From Salinimicrobium tongyeongense (GTDB lineage Bacteria; Bacteroidota; Bacteroidia; Flavobacteriales; Flavobacteriaceae), in NCBI RefSeq assembly GCF_026109735.1, contig NZ_CP069620.1, forward strand, positions 1,178,001 through 1,242,000: a stretch of DNA of 64,000 nt. Direction: 5' to 3'. The notes below the pieces were generated by a model, which was not told where the DNA came from, did not search any database, and saw only the letters and a list, made by a program, of their open reading frames with translations. Below are positions 43,121-52,629 of this stretch, one piece after another. The translations under genes were made by a program, and so were the position numbers. Every line of letters begins with the position of its first letter. The first letter of the stretch is position 1.

Positions 43121-43846
43121 CTAGTCTTGCACCCTAAAGGTGATAGGCAGGGAGTACAATACCCCAACCGGTTGACCACGTTGCTTACCAGGTTGCATTT
43201 TAGGCAGCATATTTACTACTCTTTCTGCTTCCTGCTGCAGGCGTGGGTGTGGAGCACGTGCCCCTAACACAGTAACCGAACCGTTCTTTTCAATTCTAAA
43301 CTGAACGTAGATCCTGTTAATTCCTGAAAGACCAAGATCACTTCCCAAACCTGTATCAAACCTACGGTTTACAAATTCGTTGATCTTTTCACTCATACAG
43401 TTCTTACGGGCATCGTTGTTCTTCTGGTTTTCACATCCGGGAAAAACAGGCACATCTTCAATAACTGCAAACGGAACGTCCCCAATTTCTTCCTCTTCTT
43501 CAACAACCTCTACTTCTTCAACTTCCACGATTTCTTCCTGGTTAGTCTCAGTAGATTCGATCACAGTTTCTTCAACTTCTTCTTCATCCTCTACGATCTC
43601 GATAACCTCGGGTGCTGGTGGCGGTGGTGGCGGTGGTGGTGGCGGTGGTGTATTCAATTCGGTGATTGGCACATCTTCCTCCTCCAGGGCGTCCATATCA
43701 ACCATTCCGGTATCAATAACCTCCCTGTCGTAGGTTTTCCACTCAATCGCCTGCCAGGTGACAAAAAGCATCACGATCATTCCAATCTGGAAGAACAGAA
43801 CGCTTCTTCTGGACAAATCAGCTTTTGGGTTCTTTTTGGGTTTCAT
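43121..43846 (-). CDS. TonB family energy transducer (first paralogue, polyproline)
   Basis: A 241-residue TonB-like protein. The N-terminal helix (SVLFFQIGMIVMLFVTWQAI) is followed by an 11-Pro run (codons 43616-43648) and an acidic linker rich in Glu and Val (VEDEEEVEETVIESTETNQE). The C-terminal domain has VFPGCENQKNNDARKNCM, IYVQFRIEKNGSVTVLGARA and GVLYSLPITFRVQD. It follows vanZ by 33 bases, so it may be co-transcribed with gcvH and vanZ. Which receptor it serves is not known. Confidence 0.93.
   Translation of the reverse strand: MKPKKNPKADLSRRSVLFFQIGMIVMLFVTWQAIEWKTYDREVIDTGMVDMDALEEEDVPITELNTPPPPPPPPPPPAPEVIEIVEDEEEVEETVIESTETNQEEIVEVEEVEVVEEEEEIGDVPFAVIEDVPVFPGCENQKNNDARKNCMSEKINEFVNRRFDTGLGSDLGLSGINRIYVQFRIEKNGSVTVLGARAPHPRLQQEAERVVNMLPKMQPGKQRGQPVGVLYSLPITFRVQD
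43616..43648 (-). repeat. Proline-codon tandem repeat in tonB
   Basis: Eleven consecutive proline codons (CCA/CCG mixed). The mixed codons suggest selection on the protein, not recent slippage. Confidence 0.8.
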
Positions 43847-43879
43847 AATTCCGTTTTAATTATAGGTTGGCTAAAATAA

Positions 43880-44317
43880 TTAATTTTTCATTAAATCTAA
43901 ATTTATCTTAGCTTTTAACCTCGTTAGATTTTTCCTTAAGATCCAGACGACCACTCCGGCCACTACCACACCCGTGGTATTAGCAAGAATATCAAAAAGA
44001 TCGGGTTGACGATAACTGGTTATTACACCCTGAAGAACCTCAATAAAAATGCCAAAGACTATTGAAGCCAGGGAAATAATGATTATCCTCTTAAAAAGGC
44101 CTTTTTGCTCAAAGGTAAAAAGGCCGAAGAACATCCACAGCAGGCCAAGACCAAAATAGGCGCCGCAGTGCATGGCTTTATCACTCATCCCCAGGTTTTT
44201 CACAGGCGTGTCGGCAAGGTTGATGAGAGACAGGTATAGTATAAGCCCCGTATAGATTAAGGCAGGAAAAAAGAAAAGAAGTTTAACCTTCAACAATTTC
44301 TGTGTATTCCTCGGCAC
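43880..44317 (-). CDS. VanZ family membrane protein
   Basis: A 145-residue protein with four transmembrane helices. The motif [20 protein letters not shown] and the later [20 protein letters not shown] are classical VanZ marks. Members are often of unknown function; the name comes from teicoplanin-resistance clusters, but no resistance role is implied here. It overlaps gcvH by 35 bases, so the two are tightly coupled. Neighbours sprA, gcvH and tonB recur in this order in Flavobacteriaceae. Confidence 0.85.
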   Translation of the reverse strand: MPRNTQKLLKVKLLFFFPALIYTGLILYLSLINLADTPVKNLGMSDKAMHCGAYFGLGLLWMFFGLFTFEQKGLFKRIIIISLASIVFGIFIEVLQGVITSYRQPDLFDILANTTGVVVAGVVVWILRKNLTRLKAKINLDLMKN

Positions 44318-44663
44318 TTAAAAGGTCGTCAATTTGAGAAGCGTCACTAAAGCGGATCTTCACCATCCAGCCTTCGCCATAAGGGTCTGAATTCACTTTC
44401 TCTGGCTCGTCTTCAAGACTCTCATTAAATTCGATGATCTCCCCCGAAAGTGGAGCAAACAGGTCAGACACTGTTTTTACAGCTTCAACGGTACCAAAAA
44501 CCTCTTCCCTGTCAAGAGTTTCGTCTACAGTTTCTACTTCTACATAAACGATATCCCCCAACTCTCCCTGGGCAAAATCGGTAATACCTACTACTGCTAC
44601 ATCTCCTTCAATTCTCACCCATTCGTGATCATTGGTGTACTTTAAATCTTTTGGAATTTTCAT
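44283..44663 (-). CDS. gcvH: Glycine cleavage system H protein
   Basis: Carries the lipoylated aminomethyl arm between P and T proteins of the glycine cleavage system. It is 126 residues. The lipoyl-bearing Lys63 lies in [19 protein letters not shown], with the usual start KYTNDHEWV and [17 protein letters not shown]. It has its own strong promoter at 44683-44713, right after sprA. The P and T genes are not in this window. Confidence 0.97.
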   Translation of the reverse strand: MKIPKDLKYTNDHEWVRIEGDVAVVGITDFAQGELGDIVYVEVETVDETLDREEVFGTVEAVKTVSDLFAPLSGEIIEFNESLEDEPEKVNSDPYGEGWMVKIRFSDASQIDDLLSAEEYTEIVEG

Positions 44664-44682
44664 GGTTAGTATTTTTGTATAA

Positions 44683-44713
44683 CAAAGGTAATTTTTTAAT
44701 CGTTTTAGTCAAG
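44683..44713 (-). promoter_or_regulatory. Bacteroidota-type promoter of gcvH-vanZ
   Basis: On the minus strand: CTTG, 19 bases, TACCTTTG. It fills the short gap between the sprA stop and the gcvH start. Confidence 0.8.
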
Positions 44714-44722
44714 CTTCCCGTT

Positions 44723-47700
44723 TTAATTTCCGAAGTTATATCTCAAAGTCACACCCGAACGTATAGTGGTTTGAGGATATGCTGTAGAAATGGCATATTC
44801 AGAAAAACTGTGATCGTAATAAACTTCTGCAGTAAGGTTCTTGGAAAGGGCATAATCGGCCTTAAAATAAATTGCCCAAATATCCTGCCCGGCCGTTACC
44901 TGACTATTATCTATATCGAGATATCTTATCACCGTCTCGTTGTGGCGGTAAGAAACATCTGCCTTAAAGTTAAGGTCACTGCTTAGAATTCTTTGACGCC
45001 CTCCAAACTTGGTATCTATTTTAAGGTCTTTTATGCGGTAACCCAGCCCCAGCGTGTATTGGTTCCCGTTGATTTCGGTAAGCAGGTTGTTGTCAAAACT
45101 CAGTGACAGTGCCCGGTCTTTCTGAATATCGGCTAAAATCTTAACCGAATTTGCCATTTCAAGATCAACGCGAATCAACGGACTAAACTGTTCGGTGAGG
45201 TTCACGTTTGAAAACAGCAATTCACTCTTGTAGTTCCCGGCCTGGTCAACTTCCCGCTGATTCTCAGGCTTGTAATCGAGATTGCTCTGAAACTGGTTAA
45301 GGGTATAACCAGCGGTGTAGCCGTGATTAATTGAAAATCTTTTAAAATTCTTTCTGAACCATGGCAGGCGCATAAAGCCGGTGTATTTAAGGTTCCAGTT
45401 TGGAAGTGGAAAATCTCTGAAAGCACCTAATGAAACATCATCGGGGTCGGCGCCCGAATAAGCCGCTAAAAATGCCGGAAGCAGTACATTCTGACTATTC
45501 CTGCCAAAGCCCACCGGGTAACCTTCAGCATCGGTCTCATTAGGATCAAACCCGTTCGCCACTGCAAGCCTCCTTGCCACGGCCAGCCTGTTCTCCCTGA
45601 AGTCCTGGAAAGTAGCTGAAGATTCTGCCGAACTCTGGCTGAAAGCTGTCTTCAGCAGCACTGTAGAAATACTGAAGTTCCCATATGTAAGCGGGGTAAG
45701 CGGATTATACCGGCCTTCCGTGACCCTGTAATTCTCCTGAAAAGTTTCAGAATACAACCGGTTTGCGGTAAGCTGAATTGTAAGGTCGGGCAGAAGTGAA
45801 ATTTCGGCGTTGATGCCAAGCTGCTCGTTTTCCACTTCGGTGTACTGCTGGTTAAAATCTTCGTAAAGGGTAAGCCAGCCTTTGCGAGCCGCCATATACC
45901 TCACGTCTTCCTGGCTCCCCACGGTAAAGCCAAAGGTAGGGTTCCAGGTTCCCAAAAATCCGATGTCATTGGTATAGCCCGGCAAAAAGATCCCGTTGTT
46001 CTCCTGGTAATTTACCTGTACTCTCCTAATGGAAGTAAGCAGCCCAATCATGGTATTATACGTTCTGTCTCCTGCACTAAGCCTGGCAACATCGGCCTGT
46101 GACGGCGCTGCTGGTTTATTGCCCAAAGTGGGCACTGCCCTGCTTCGCTCCTCGATGGTATTTGGGCCTCCCCCGGGGCGGGTCCTTTTCTTAAGCCCAA
46201 TATAATCGTAAAGCGTCTGCATTTCAAGGTTTGCACTTATCTGGTGCATATTGGAATTCTGAATGCTGTTCCCAAGATCGGGTACGTCTTCAAGAGTTTC
46301 ATAAATTTCGGAACCACGTTCCCACTGGAAGTTCCCTGTATAAGAATAAGTGGTTTTAAGGAAACCAAGCGCCGGGATCTTTGAAAGTGGAAGATCATAA
46401 TTGAGCTGCAGCGACTGGAAATGTTGATTTGGAATCCCTGTATTGAAGAACCCGTCCCACACCCTGGTGGTGGTATCGGGATTGTTCTCATCATCAAAGT
46501 AATTTCTCACTACCCTGTTGGTCGAAGAATCAAAATTGAGCCTCAGGCTTTTGGTGAAATTGTAATTGATGGTGTACTGCCAGTCAAACAGGAAATTTCT
46601 CTGGTATAAAGTGGGAATTCCGTTAAGGAACCCAGGAGGCAGATTGATCTCCCTGAATTTTTGTTCATTGTACTGCCTGAAGATGGTAGAGGTAGCCGTA
46701 ATGTTTGAGGGAAAAACGTTAAAGTTGAAATCTCTCAAAAGTGCAAAATACGCGCTACTGTCAAGGGCTTTTACATTTCGCAAAGGCTCGATATTCACCG
46801 GTGCAAATGTATAATCGTAAGTTGCGCCCACCCGCACGGTTTGATCAAAAGCATCTTCTATTTCAAAATCCCTGTGATCTACCTGGTTGTAACTTCCCGA
46901 AACACTTAAATTTTCAATATCATACGGCATGGGCTTATCGTCATTGACCCGCTCCTTGCGAAGTCCAATAACGTTAATACTTTGGCGACGGGTGTAATCT
47001 TCGGCCCTTTCTTTTAGGTCATTCCTTATCTCTTCTGTTGCGGCATTGTCAAGCACGGTCTCGAGCTCCAGGTCAAGAAATTCCGGATCATATTTGGGGG
47101 TGATCAATTCTTCGCCATAGCTGTAACTCACCGGGATTCTCACCCCCCAATTGCGCGGCAGCAACTGCCCCATATTGAGGTTGCTCACCACGTCATACTG
47201 AAGGAAATCTTCTCGGCTTCGCTGGTTTGGCCCCTGCTCCAGAGACCCAAACCCCACCGTACTCTTTCTTCCGGTAGCCGAAAGGTTTGCGAAATCGGCC
47301 ACGTTGGCATCCATATTTACAATTGCTGCCCAGCCACCTTCATTATCGAGTTCAGAAAGCCGAAGTTCGTTGAACCATACTTCGCCGCAAAGGTTTCTGG
47401 AAGTGGCTTCAGAAAGGCCATTTTTGACACCCAGCATCAGCATTCTCACATTTCCGAAGCTTGGGTTTCCTTTGATTCCAACCCTTAAACGCCCCATCTC
47501 ATAAGGCGCATCGGCTGCCACCATTTCTCCGGCTTCGTTAAAGAAGTTGAGCTCGGTAGAGACCAATTCAGGATTTCCAATGACGGTGGCTTTCACTTCC
47601 TGCAACAATTCGAGCGACAGGTTCATCCGGTTTTCTGCAGGCCATATTTCTGAAGCCGAAACAGCCCCAAATTCGGTAGGCTTCAGCGGAATTTCAATCT

Positions 47701-50700
47701 GGTAAAAGTTATCGGTAAAATCGGTACCAATCCTCATAAAGGCCACCAGTTCCCCTTCCTGCCATTTTAACCTGTTCACTACAGGCTCGGCATGAATGAA
47801 CATTTCAAGGTTCTTATACTGGCGCATGTCTAACTGGAAGTTTTTATAAACCCCGCGGGCATCCTGCGGCTCCAGGTCACAAACATTAATGGCAAGCGAC
47901 TGCTCGTTCTGCCTCACCGTGGTATTGTTGTTCATCAATTCTTCACGATCTACACCCGGAGGCAATACATACGGAATAGGCTGCCTGTTCTCGTTCTCTT
48001 CGATACTTACCGAAGAAACCGTGAAAGTGGTACTTTCATTGGCCGGATCAGATTTGTCTGGATCCAGGGTCTGGGTGTACCTGCGATAGTCCCCGCGCAC
48101 CAAATCCATAGTTCCAAACCTCAACACGGTGGGTTCCTCAAATTCTGTGAGGTACATTCTCATGAACCTTATAGACCTGAAATCACCAATCCCTCCATTG
48201 GCCGCGGTAGGCTCATAAATTGGAATTTTAAATTGCAGCCATCTCACCGGCATCTCCTGCCCGTTGGGCAAACTTATCGTGAAGTTCTTCACATCGGTCA
48301 CGTAGCGGCTGTTGTCAATATTCATATTCGGGTAAACAGGCACTTCATACTCGTAGTAACTGTCAACCGTATTCATGGTATTGTCGCGGTTAAGGTCTTC
48401 TACAGTGGGAAGCGTGCTGTTCCCGCGATTGGTATTCGAAAAATCGGGCGGGGAGTTTCCTTCAATTCCGTTGTAGTCGTAGTAGCGCTCTAAAATTCCT
48501 CCGGAAGCATTCAAAAAGTAATCGTAGTTATCGGCTGCCGGATCGGGAAGGCTTTGGAAAGCCGGATATTGCGCTGCTTCTTCAGCATCTGAAAGTCCGT
48601 CGTAACCCACATCCTGATTCAGCCTTTCCTGGCCTTCAGAATTAAACGCGTAGATAAGCGATTGGTTAGACGGCACCTTACCAAATTCTGTAGGCGTGGT
48701 ATTTTGTACACCTCCGTCTACCGGAAGGCCATTTTCATATTGTTTCCTGCCGTCCTTTAAAACATCTTCTGAAATGTTCCCCAGGTTAAAGACCAGCTTT
48801 CCGCCGTCATTCCCGGCATTTTCTGAATACAGGAAAGGGTCCATCATCCAGAATTCAATGTACTCCACATTGCTCTGTTCAAAGTTGGTGGAATTTATGG
48901 CCCGGCTTATCCCTCCAAAATTTTCCGAAGGATTTGGCAGGGTATTGCCGCCGGCAGCCTGCGGATTAAAGTTATAAGGCCCACGAATGTTGGGGTAGTA
49001 AGCGAGATCCAGAGTATAAAGCACCTGCGACTGCCCCTGCACCACGTCTATATTGGGGAAAATCTCATTTAAAAATACCCTTCTGGTGGCATAGCTGGAA
49101 AGGTCGGAATCTGAAACTCCCGAAGGCCTGCTGCTTCCGTAGAAAACAGGATCTATGCTGTACCAGGCGAGTTTTGCCCTTTTATAGTTGGTCGCGAGGT
49201 TCCCGTTGGCCAGCTCACCTCCAAAACCAAGCGGCACACTCGAAAGCTCCCACCCCAGCGGATTATCTATGGCAATAGAGGTTTGTGCAGCTTCAAAATC
49301 GTCTACATAAGTGGTGGCACGGCCATTGAATTCACTTCCTTTTGGTGCTCCCGGCACTAAATACGCCACTTCACCGCGCAGCGATAAATTGGAAGCAACA
49401 TCGGTGTCAATATTCGGAAGTTTGTTCACCCAGCGGGTCAAAAATGGCAATTCTGTTGAGTAATTCAGGTTAAGCCCAAGAATGGTATTGTTGATGGGCT
49501 CATAACTGTAGTTCGATTTTTGGGTTAAGGGGCGTTCGTTGAGATTGAGGTAGGTAGCCCCCATCAAAAAGTTCTCATTGAACAAATGCTCTACATGCAG
49601 CCCGGTAAAGCGCTTTGTTTGCTGCCCAAAAAGGGCATTATTCTCTGTTGATATCTGGATAGGGATATTTGAGGCCAGCAAAGCTTCATCAAGAATCTGC
49701 ACCCTTCCAAACTGGTAATTCACCACGTAATCTACACCTTCCTGCAGCACCCGGCCTCCCGCCGTCACCGTAACCGACCCCTGCGGAACATTAAATGCGC
49801 CAATTGCAATCCCTTCAACATTTGAAGATTTGTAACGCCCGCGAAGCTGGAACTTATTCTTCTCTGCCTGCTCCTGCTCTGCCTGTGTTTTGGTAGTTTC
49901 GTAAAGCGCCCTGAAAACGTATTTTTGCTGATTGGCATTCCAGGTCTCCGGAATTTCATAAACCTCTGAACCGGTATTTGGATTGGGGTCAAGTTTTCTA
50001 AAAAGATAACTCCCGAAGGGTTCAACCGAGGTAAATATAATATTCCCGGTTTCAGGATTAATGGTAATTCCCGGCACAAAGTCAAAGAACCCGTCGCCTC
50101 CCGAAATAGGGTCTCCCGCAACATTGAGGTTATCGAGGTTAAACACCCTTAAAAGTGTGGTTTGCTCTACATCTTCGGGCAGGGGAACACCGTCTACACC
50201 GGTGATGTAATTGAGGGGCTGAGGATCTGTATAGACTATATTCATCCTGAAATCTTCCCGTTCCAGATTAAATGCCGCCAGGTTGTAGATGTTCTTCATC
50301 ATAAGGTCCCACACCGGCTCCTCTACATTGGTAACAGAACTTTTCAGCATTTTCACCACCAGGTTTTGAGACACAGAAGATTCTACTCCCGTACCTCCCG
50401 AGGCGTCAATCCCGTCACTGGCAAATTCACCCACCTGGTAAACTTCACCTCCCACGGTGTATTGAAAAGCCACCCCAAGAATTTCATCACTTGCCAGCCG
50501 CTGGTTGAGGGAGATGTACCCCAACCTGGTATCTACCCGAAATTCGGTTGGTTTTAGCTGCCGCGCATTTTCCAGCTTTACGTAATCCCTTCCTTCTGAA
50601 ACCTGCAAACCTCCAAAACCAGACTCTACCCTGGCCACATCGCGTATTGCAGGGCTAAGCACAGATTCCTGCGGACCTGTAATCCCGAATGGGTTAAGGT

Positions 50701-51877
50701 CGTTATTGCGGTTATCGGCAAAAGAACCTGCGGGCCGGTTAAAGAATCCTGCCGGCGGATTCTCGAGCCCCACATTTCCCGCTACCGGGGCTTCCCCAAG
50801 ATCTTGTATAGCTACAATGTTACGGGTATCTGTGAGGTTCTGCACGTTATTCGTCCTGTTGGTCACCCAAACCTGAACCCGGGTGATCTGCACATTCGAA
50901 TTTATAAAGGGGTAATCTTCAAGAGCATCGTCATAATGATCTCGGAAGTAATGAGCGAGGAAAAAGTGCTTATTCTCGTCGTATTCTATAGCGAACTTGT
51001 CGAATTCCTGAACAGTTGCGCCACCCTCAACATTTACGGTACGCCGCTCACTCTTTTGTTCAGAAAAAACTCCGGTGATCGTGGTTTTGCCAAACTGAAG
51101 CTGGGTCTTGATCCCAAACAGGCTCTGTGCCCCCTGTATCAAAGCTGAATTTAGGGGCATGTTGATATTCCCCACCTCGATCTTTTGGATAATATCATCT
51201 TCGGTAGGGGTGTACTCGAGTTTTAACTGGTTCTGAAAATCGAAAGTTGACTCTGTATCGTAATTTGCGGTCACTTTAAGGCGTTCGCCAACATTTCCAA
51301 GCAGGCTCAACTGAATTCGCTGATCAAAATCGAAGGTGAACGAACTCCTGTTACGGGGCGAGAAAGCAGGGTTATCCCTTTTTGAATACAAAACCCCCAG
51401 GTCAAGCGCGACCGATCCCTGCGGAATAAATTCAATGTCGCCCCCTCCAAATATATTCTGAAAGAAATCTGAGTTCACATAAAATCCCGGAAGCAGATCT
51501 CTCTGCCCTTCCTCGGTACCTTCTTTCCTTCCCGATAAAGCATCTGATTTTTCTTTGAAATACTGCTGCATTTCCTCCTGTATCACCAGCTCCTGGTACT
51601 CTTCGGGAGTAAGGATGAGAGGGGCGGTTATATTCAGCCTGCCCAGGGTTTCGGTATAAATATACCGGTCTATAACCGGATCATAAGTGTAAGAAGCAAC
51701 TATGCTATTGGGATCAGGCAAGCGGAGTTTCCCCAGAGAATACCCCGTTTTTGTAGTGTCCTGTTGAACGAGTGTATCCTGTGCCAGGGCAGGCGACGAA
51801 AATACCAGTACACCAATAAGTGCAAGGGAGATTGAAAGCCAAAACCTGAAATTGTAATTTTGCTCCAAAGGAGTCAT
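44723..51877 (-). CDS. sprA: Cell-surface protein SprA (type IX secretion translocon)
   Basis: The giant outer-membrane barrel through which type IX secretion substrates leave the cell; it is also needed for gliding. It is 2384 residues long, near the family norm of about 2400. The signal peptide is WLSISLALIGVLVFSSPALA. The N-terminal region carries repeated SprA modules (GDIEFIPQGSVALDLGVLYS). Most of the length is beta-strand with many aromatic residues, ending in TLRYNFGN. The start overlaps ruvA by 4 bases, so the two genes are coupled. One near-match to the dispersed palindrome lies at 49441. Confidence 0.97.
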   Translation of the reverse strand: MTPLEQNYNFRFWLSISLALIGVLVFSSPALAQDTLVQQDTTKTGYSLGKLRLPDPNSIVASYTYDPVIDRYIYTETLGRLNITAPLILTPEEYQELVIQEEMQQYFKEKSDALSGRKEGTEEGQRDLLPGFYVNSDFFQNIFGGGDIEFIPQGSVALDLGVLYSKRDNPAFSPRNRSSFTFDFDQRIQLSLLGNVGERLKVTANYDTESTFDFQNQLKLEYTPTEDDIIQKIEVGNINMPLNSALIQGAQSLFGIKTQLQFGKTTITGVFSEQKSERRTVNVEGGATVQEFDKFAIEYDENKHFFLAHYFRDHYDDALEDYPFINSNVQITRVQVWVTNRTNNVQNLTDTRNIVAIQDLGEAPVAGNVGLENPPAGFFNRPAGSFADNRNNDLNPFGITGPQESVLSPAIRDVARVESGFGGLQVSEGRDYVKLENARQLKPTEFRVDTRLGYISLNQRLASDEILGVAFQYTVGGEVYQVGEFASDGIDASGGTGVESSVSQNLVVKMLKSSVTNVEEPVWDLMMKNIYNLAAFNLEREDFRMNIVYTDPQPLNYITGVDGVPLPEDVEQTTLLRVFNLDNLNVAGDPISGGDGFFDFVPGITINPETGNIIFTSVEPFGSYLFRKLDPNPNTGSEVYEIPETWNANQQKYVFRALYETTKTQAEQEQAEKNKFQLRGRYKSSNVEGIAIGAFNVPQGSVTVTAGGRVLQEGVDYVVNYQFGRVQILDEALLASNIPIQISTENNALFGQQTKRFTGLHVEHLFNENFLMGATYLNLNERPLTQKSNYSYEPINNTILGLNLNYSTELPFLTRWVNKLPNIDTDVASNLSLRGEVAYLVPGAPKGSEFNGRATTYVDDFEAAQTSIAIDNPLGWELSSVPLGFGGELANGNLATNYKRAKLAWYSIDPVFYGSSRPSGVSDSDLSSYATRRVFLNEIFPNIDVVQGQSQVLYTLDLAYYPNIRGPYNFNPQAAGGNTLPNPSENFGGISRAINSTNFEQSNVEYIEFWMMDPFLYSENAGNDGGKLVFNLGNISEDVLKDGRKQYENGLPVDGGVQNTTPTEFGKVPSNQSLIYAFNSEGQERLNQDVGYDGLSDAEEAAQYPAFQSLPDPAADNYDYFLNASGGILERYYDYNGIEGNSPPDFSNTNRGNSTLPTVEDLNRDNTMNTVDSYYEYEVPVYPNMNIDNSRYVTDVKNFTISLPNGQEMPVRWLQFKIPIYEPTAANGGIGDFRSIRFMRMYLTEFEEPTVLRFGTMDLVRGDYRRYTQTLDPDKSDPANESTTFTVSSVSIEENENRQPIPYVLPPGVDREELMNNNTTVRQNEQSLAINVCDLEPQDARGVYKNFQLDMRQYKNLEMFIHAEPVVNRLKWQEGELVAFMRIGTDFTDNFYQIEIPLKPTEFGAVSASEIWPAENRMNLSLELLQEVKATVIGNPELVSTELNFFNEAGEMVAADAPYEMGRLRVGIKGNPSFGNVRMLMLGVKNGLSEATSRNLCGEVWFNELRLSELDNEGGWAAIVNMDANVADFANLSATGRKSTVGFGSLEQGPNQRSREDFLQYDVVSNLNMGQLLPRNWGVRIPVSYSYGEELITPKYDPEFLDLELETVLDNAATEEIRNDLKERAEDYTRRQSINVIGLRKERVNDDKPMPYDIENLSVSGSYNQVDHRDFEIEDAFDQTVRVGATYDYTFAPVNIEPLRNVKALDSSAYFALLRDFNFNVFPSNITATSTIFRQYNEQKFREINLPPGFLNGIPTLYQRNFLFDWQYTINYNFTKSLRLNFDSSTNRVVRNYFDDENNPDTTTRVWDGFFNTGIPNQHFQSLQLNYDLPLSKIPALGFLKTTYSYTGNFQWERGSEIYETLEDVPDLGNSIQNSNMHQISANLEMQTLYDYIGLKKRTRPGGGPNTIEERSRAVPTLGNKPAAPSQADVARLSAGDRTYNTMIGLLTSIRRVQVNYQENNGIFLPGYTNDIGFLGTWNPTFGFTVGSQEDVRYMAARKGWLTLYEDFNQQYTEVENEQLGINAEISLLPDLTIQLTANRLYSETFQENYRVTEGRYNPLTPLTYGNFSISTVLLKTAFSQSSAESSATFQDFRENRLAVARRLAVANGFDPNETDAEGYPVGFGRNSQNVLLPAFLAAYSGADPDDVSLGAFRDFPLPNWNLKYTGFMRLPWFRKNFKRFSINHGYTAGYTLNQFQSNLDYKPENQREVDQAGNYKSELLFSNVNLTEQFSPLIRVDLEMANSVKILADIQKDRALSLSFDNNLLTEINGNQYTLGLGYRIKDLKIDTKFGGRQRILSSDLNFKADVSYRHNETVIRYLDIDNSQVTAGQDIWAIYFKADYALSKNLTAEVYYDHSFSEYAISTAYPQTTIRSGVTLRYNFGN
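49441..49454. repeat. Near-match to the AAAATGNCATTTT palindrome (in sprA)
   Basis: AAAATGGCAATTCT, with one extra A and one base change. Shown as a likely degenerate copy. Confidence 0.35.
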
Positions 51878-52455
51878 AGTTTTTTAAGTGCCTGCTTTAT
51901 AAGAGATTCTACTGAAGCATCGGGTTCTGCCTTCACAATTTTCTCCACTACTTTTTCGGATTGCTTTCTTGTATAACCCAGGGTCTCTAAAGCTGATAAC
52001 GCTTCTTCACGATTTGTATTGCTTTGTGTTGCCGAAACTTCTTCAATACCAAAGACTTTTACGATTTTATCTTTAAGATCTATAATAACCCGCTGCGCCG
52101 TTTTTGCCCCAATCCCTTTTATTCCCTGAATTGTCGCCACATCCCCGGCAGCTATTGCCTCCATGATCTGCACGGGCTCAAGCGAAGATAACATGCTGCG
52201 GGCAGTGCTCGCCCCCACTCCAGAAACCGAAATTAAAAGCCTGAAGATCTCCCGCTCAGTCTTTCCCCAAAAGCCATACAGGGTATGGGAATCTTCTTTC
52301 ACCTGCAAATGTGTGTACAGCTGCAGGGATTCCTGCGAAGGAATCTGGGAAAAAGTGTTAAGCGAAATATGAATGAAATAAGCCACCCCGTTGCAATCAA
52401 TCACCACATTCGTCGGATTTTTTTCAACCAGTCGGCCTTTAATACTATAGATCAT
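51874..52455 (-). CDS. ruvA: Holliday junction branch migration protein RuvA
   Basis: The DNA-binding scaffold of the RuvAB branch migration complex. It has 193 residues. The OB-fold start MIYSIKGRLVEKNPTNVVID, the two HhH motifs including IQGIKGIGAKTAQRVIIDLKDK, and the C-terminal domain that contacts RuvB (EALSALETLGYTRKQSEKV) are all clear. RuvB lies 7.7 kb away at 60131. The ATG at 52455 has a good promoter, and the stop overlaps the sprA start by 4 bases. Confidence 0.97.
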   Translation of the reverse strand: MIYSIKGRLVEKNPTNVVIDCNGVAYFIHISLNTFSQIPSQESLQLYTHLQVKEDSHTLYGFWGKTEREIFRLLISVSGVGASTARSMLSSLEPVQIMEAIAAGDVATIQGIKGIGAKTAQRVIIDLKDKIVKVFGIEEVSATQSNTNREEALSALETLGYTRKQSEKVVEKIVKAEPDASVESLIKQALKKL

Positions 52456-52477
52456 GGAAAATAGACAGTTAAGGCGT

Positions 52478-52508
52478 CAAATGTAGTAAAATTTGCAGGA
52501 TGAAGAAA
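52478..52508 (-). promoter_or_regulatory. Bacteroidota-type promoter of ruvA-sprA
   Basis: On the minus strand: TTTC, 19 bases, TACATTTG. It lies 23 bases upstream of the ruvA ATG and would serve sprA as well. Confidence 0.65.
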
Positions 52509-52629
52509 TAAGAAAATCCCTTTGCCCACGGTACTCAAAAAAGGTATTTTTCCGCATCATTTTTTCAGTTCTCCAGCTAAACATCTCTATGATCTTTCTT
52601 AATACTACTCCAGCGCAATAATTTATTTC

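Noticed and set aside
43616-43648. Proline repeat in tonB as a slippage (phase-variable) tract
   Set aside because: Codons are mixed CCA and CCG, and the unit is 3 bases, so changes would stay in frame.
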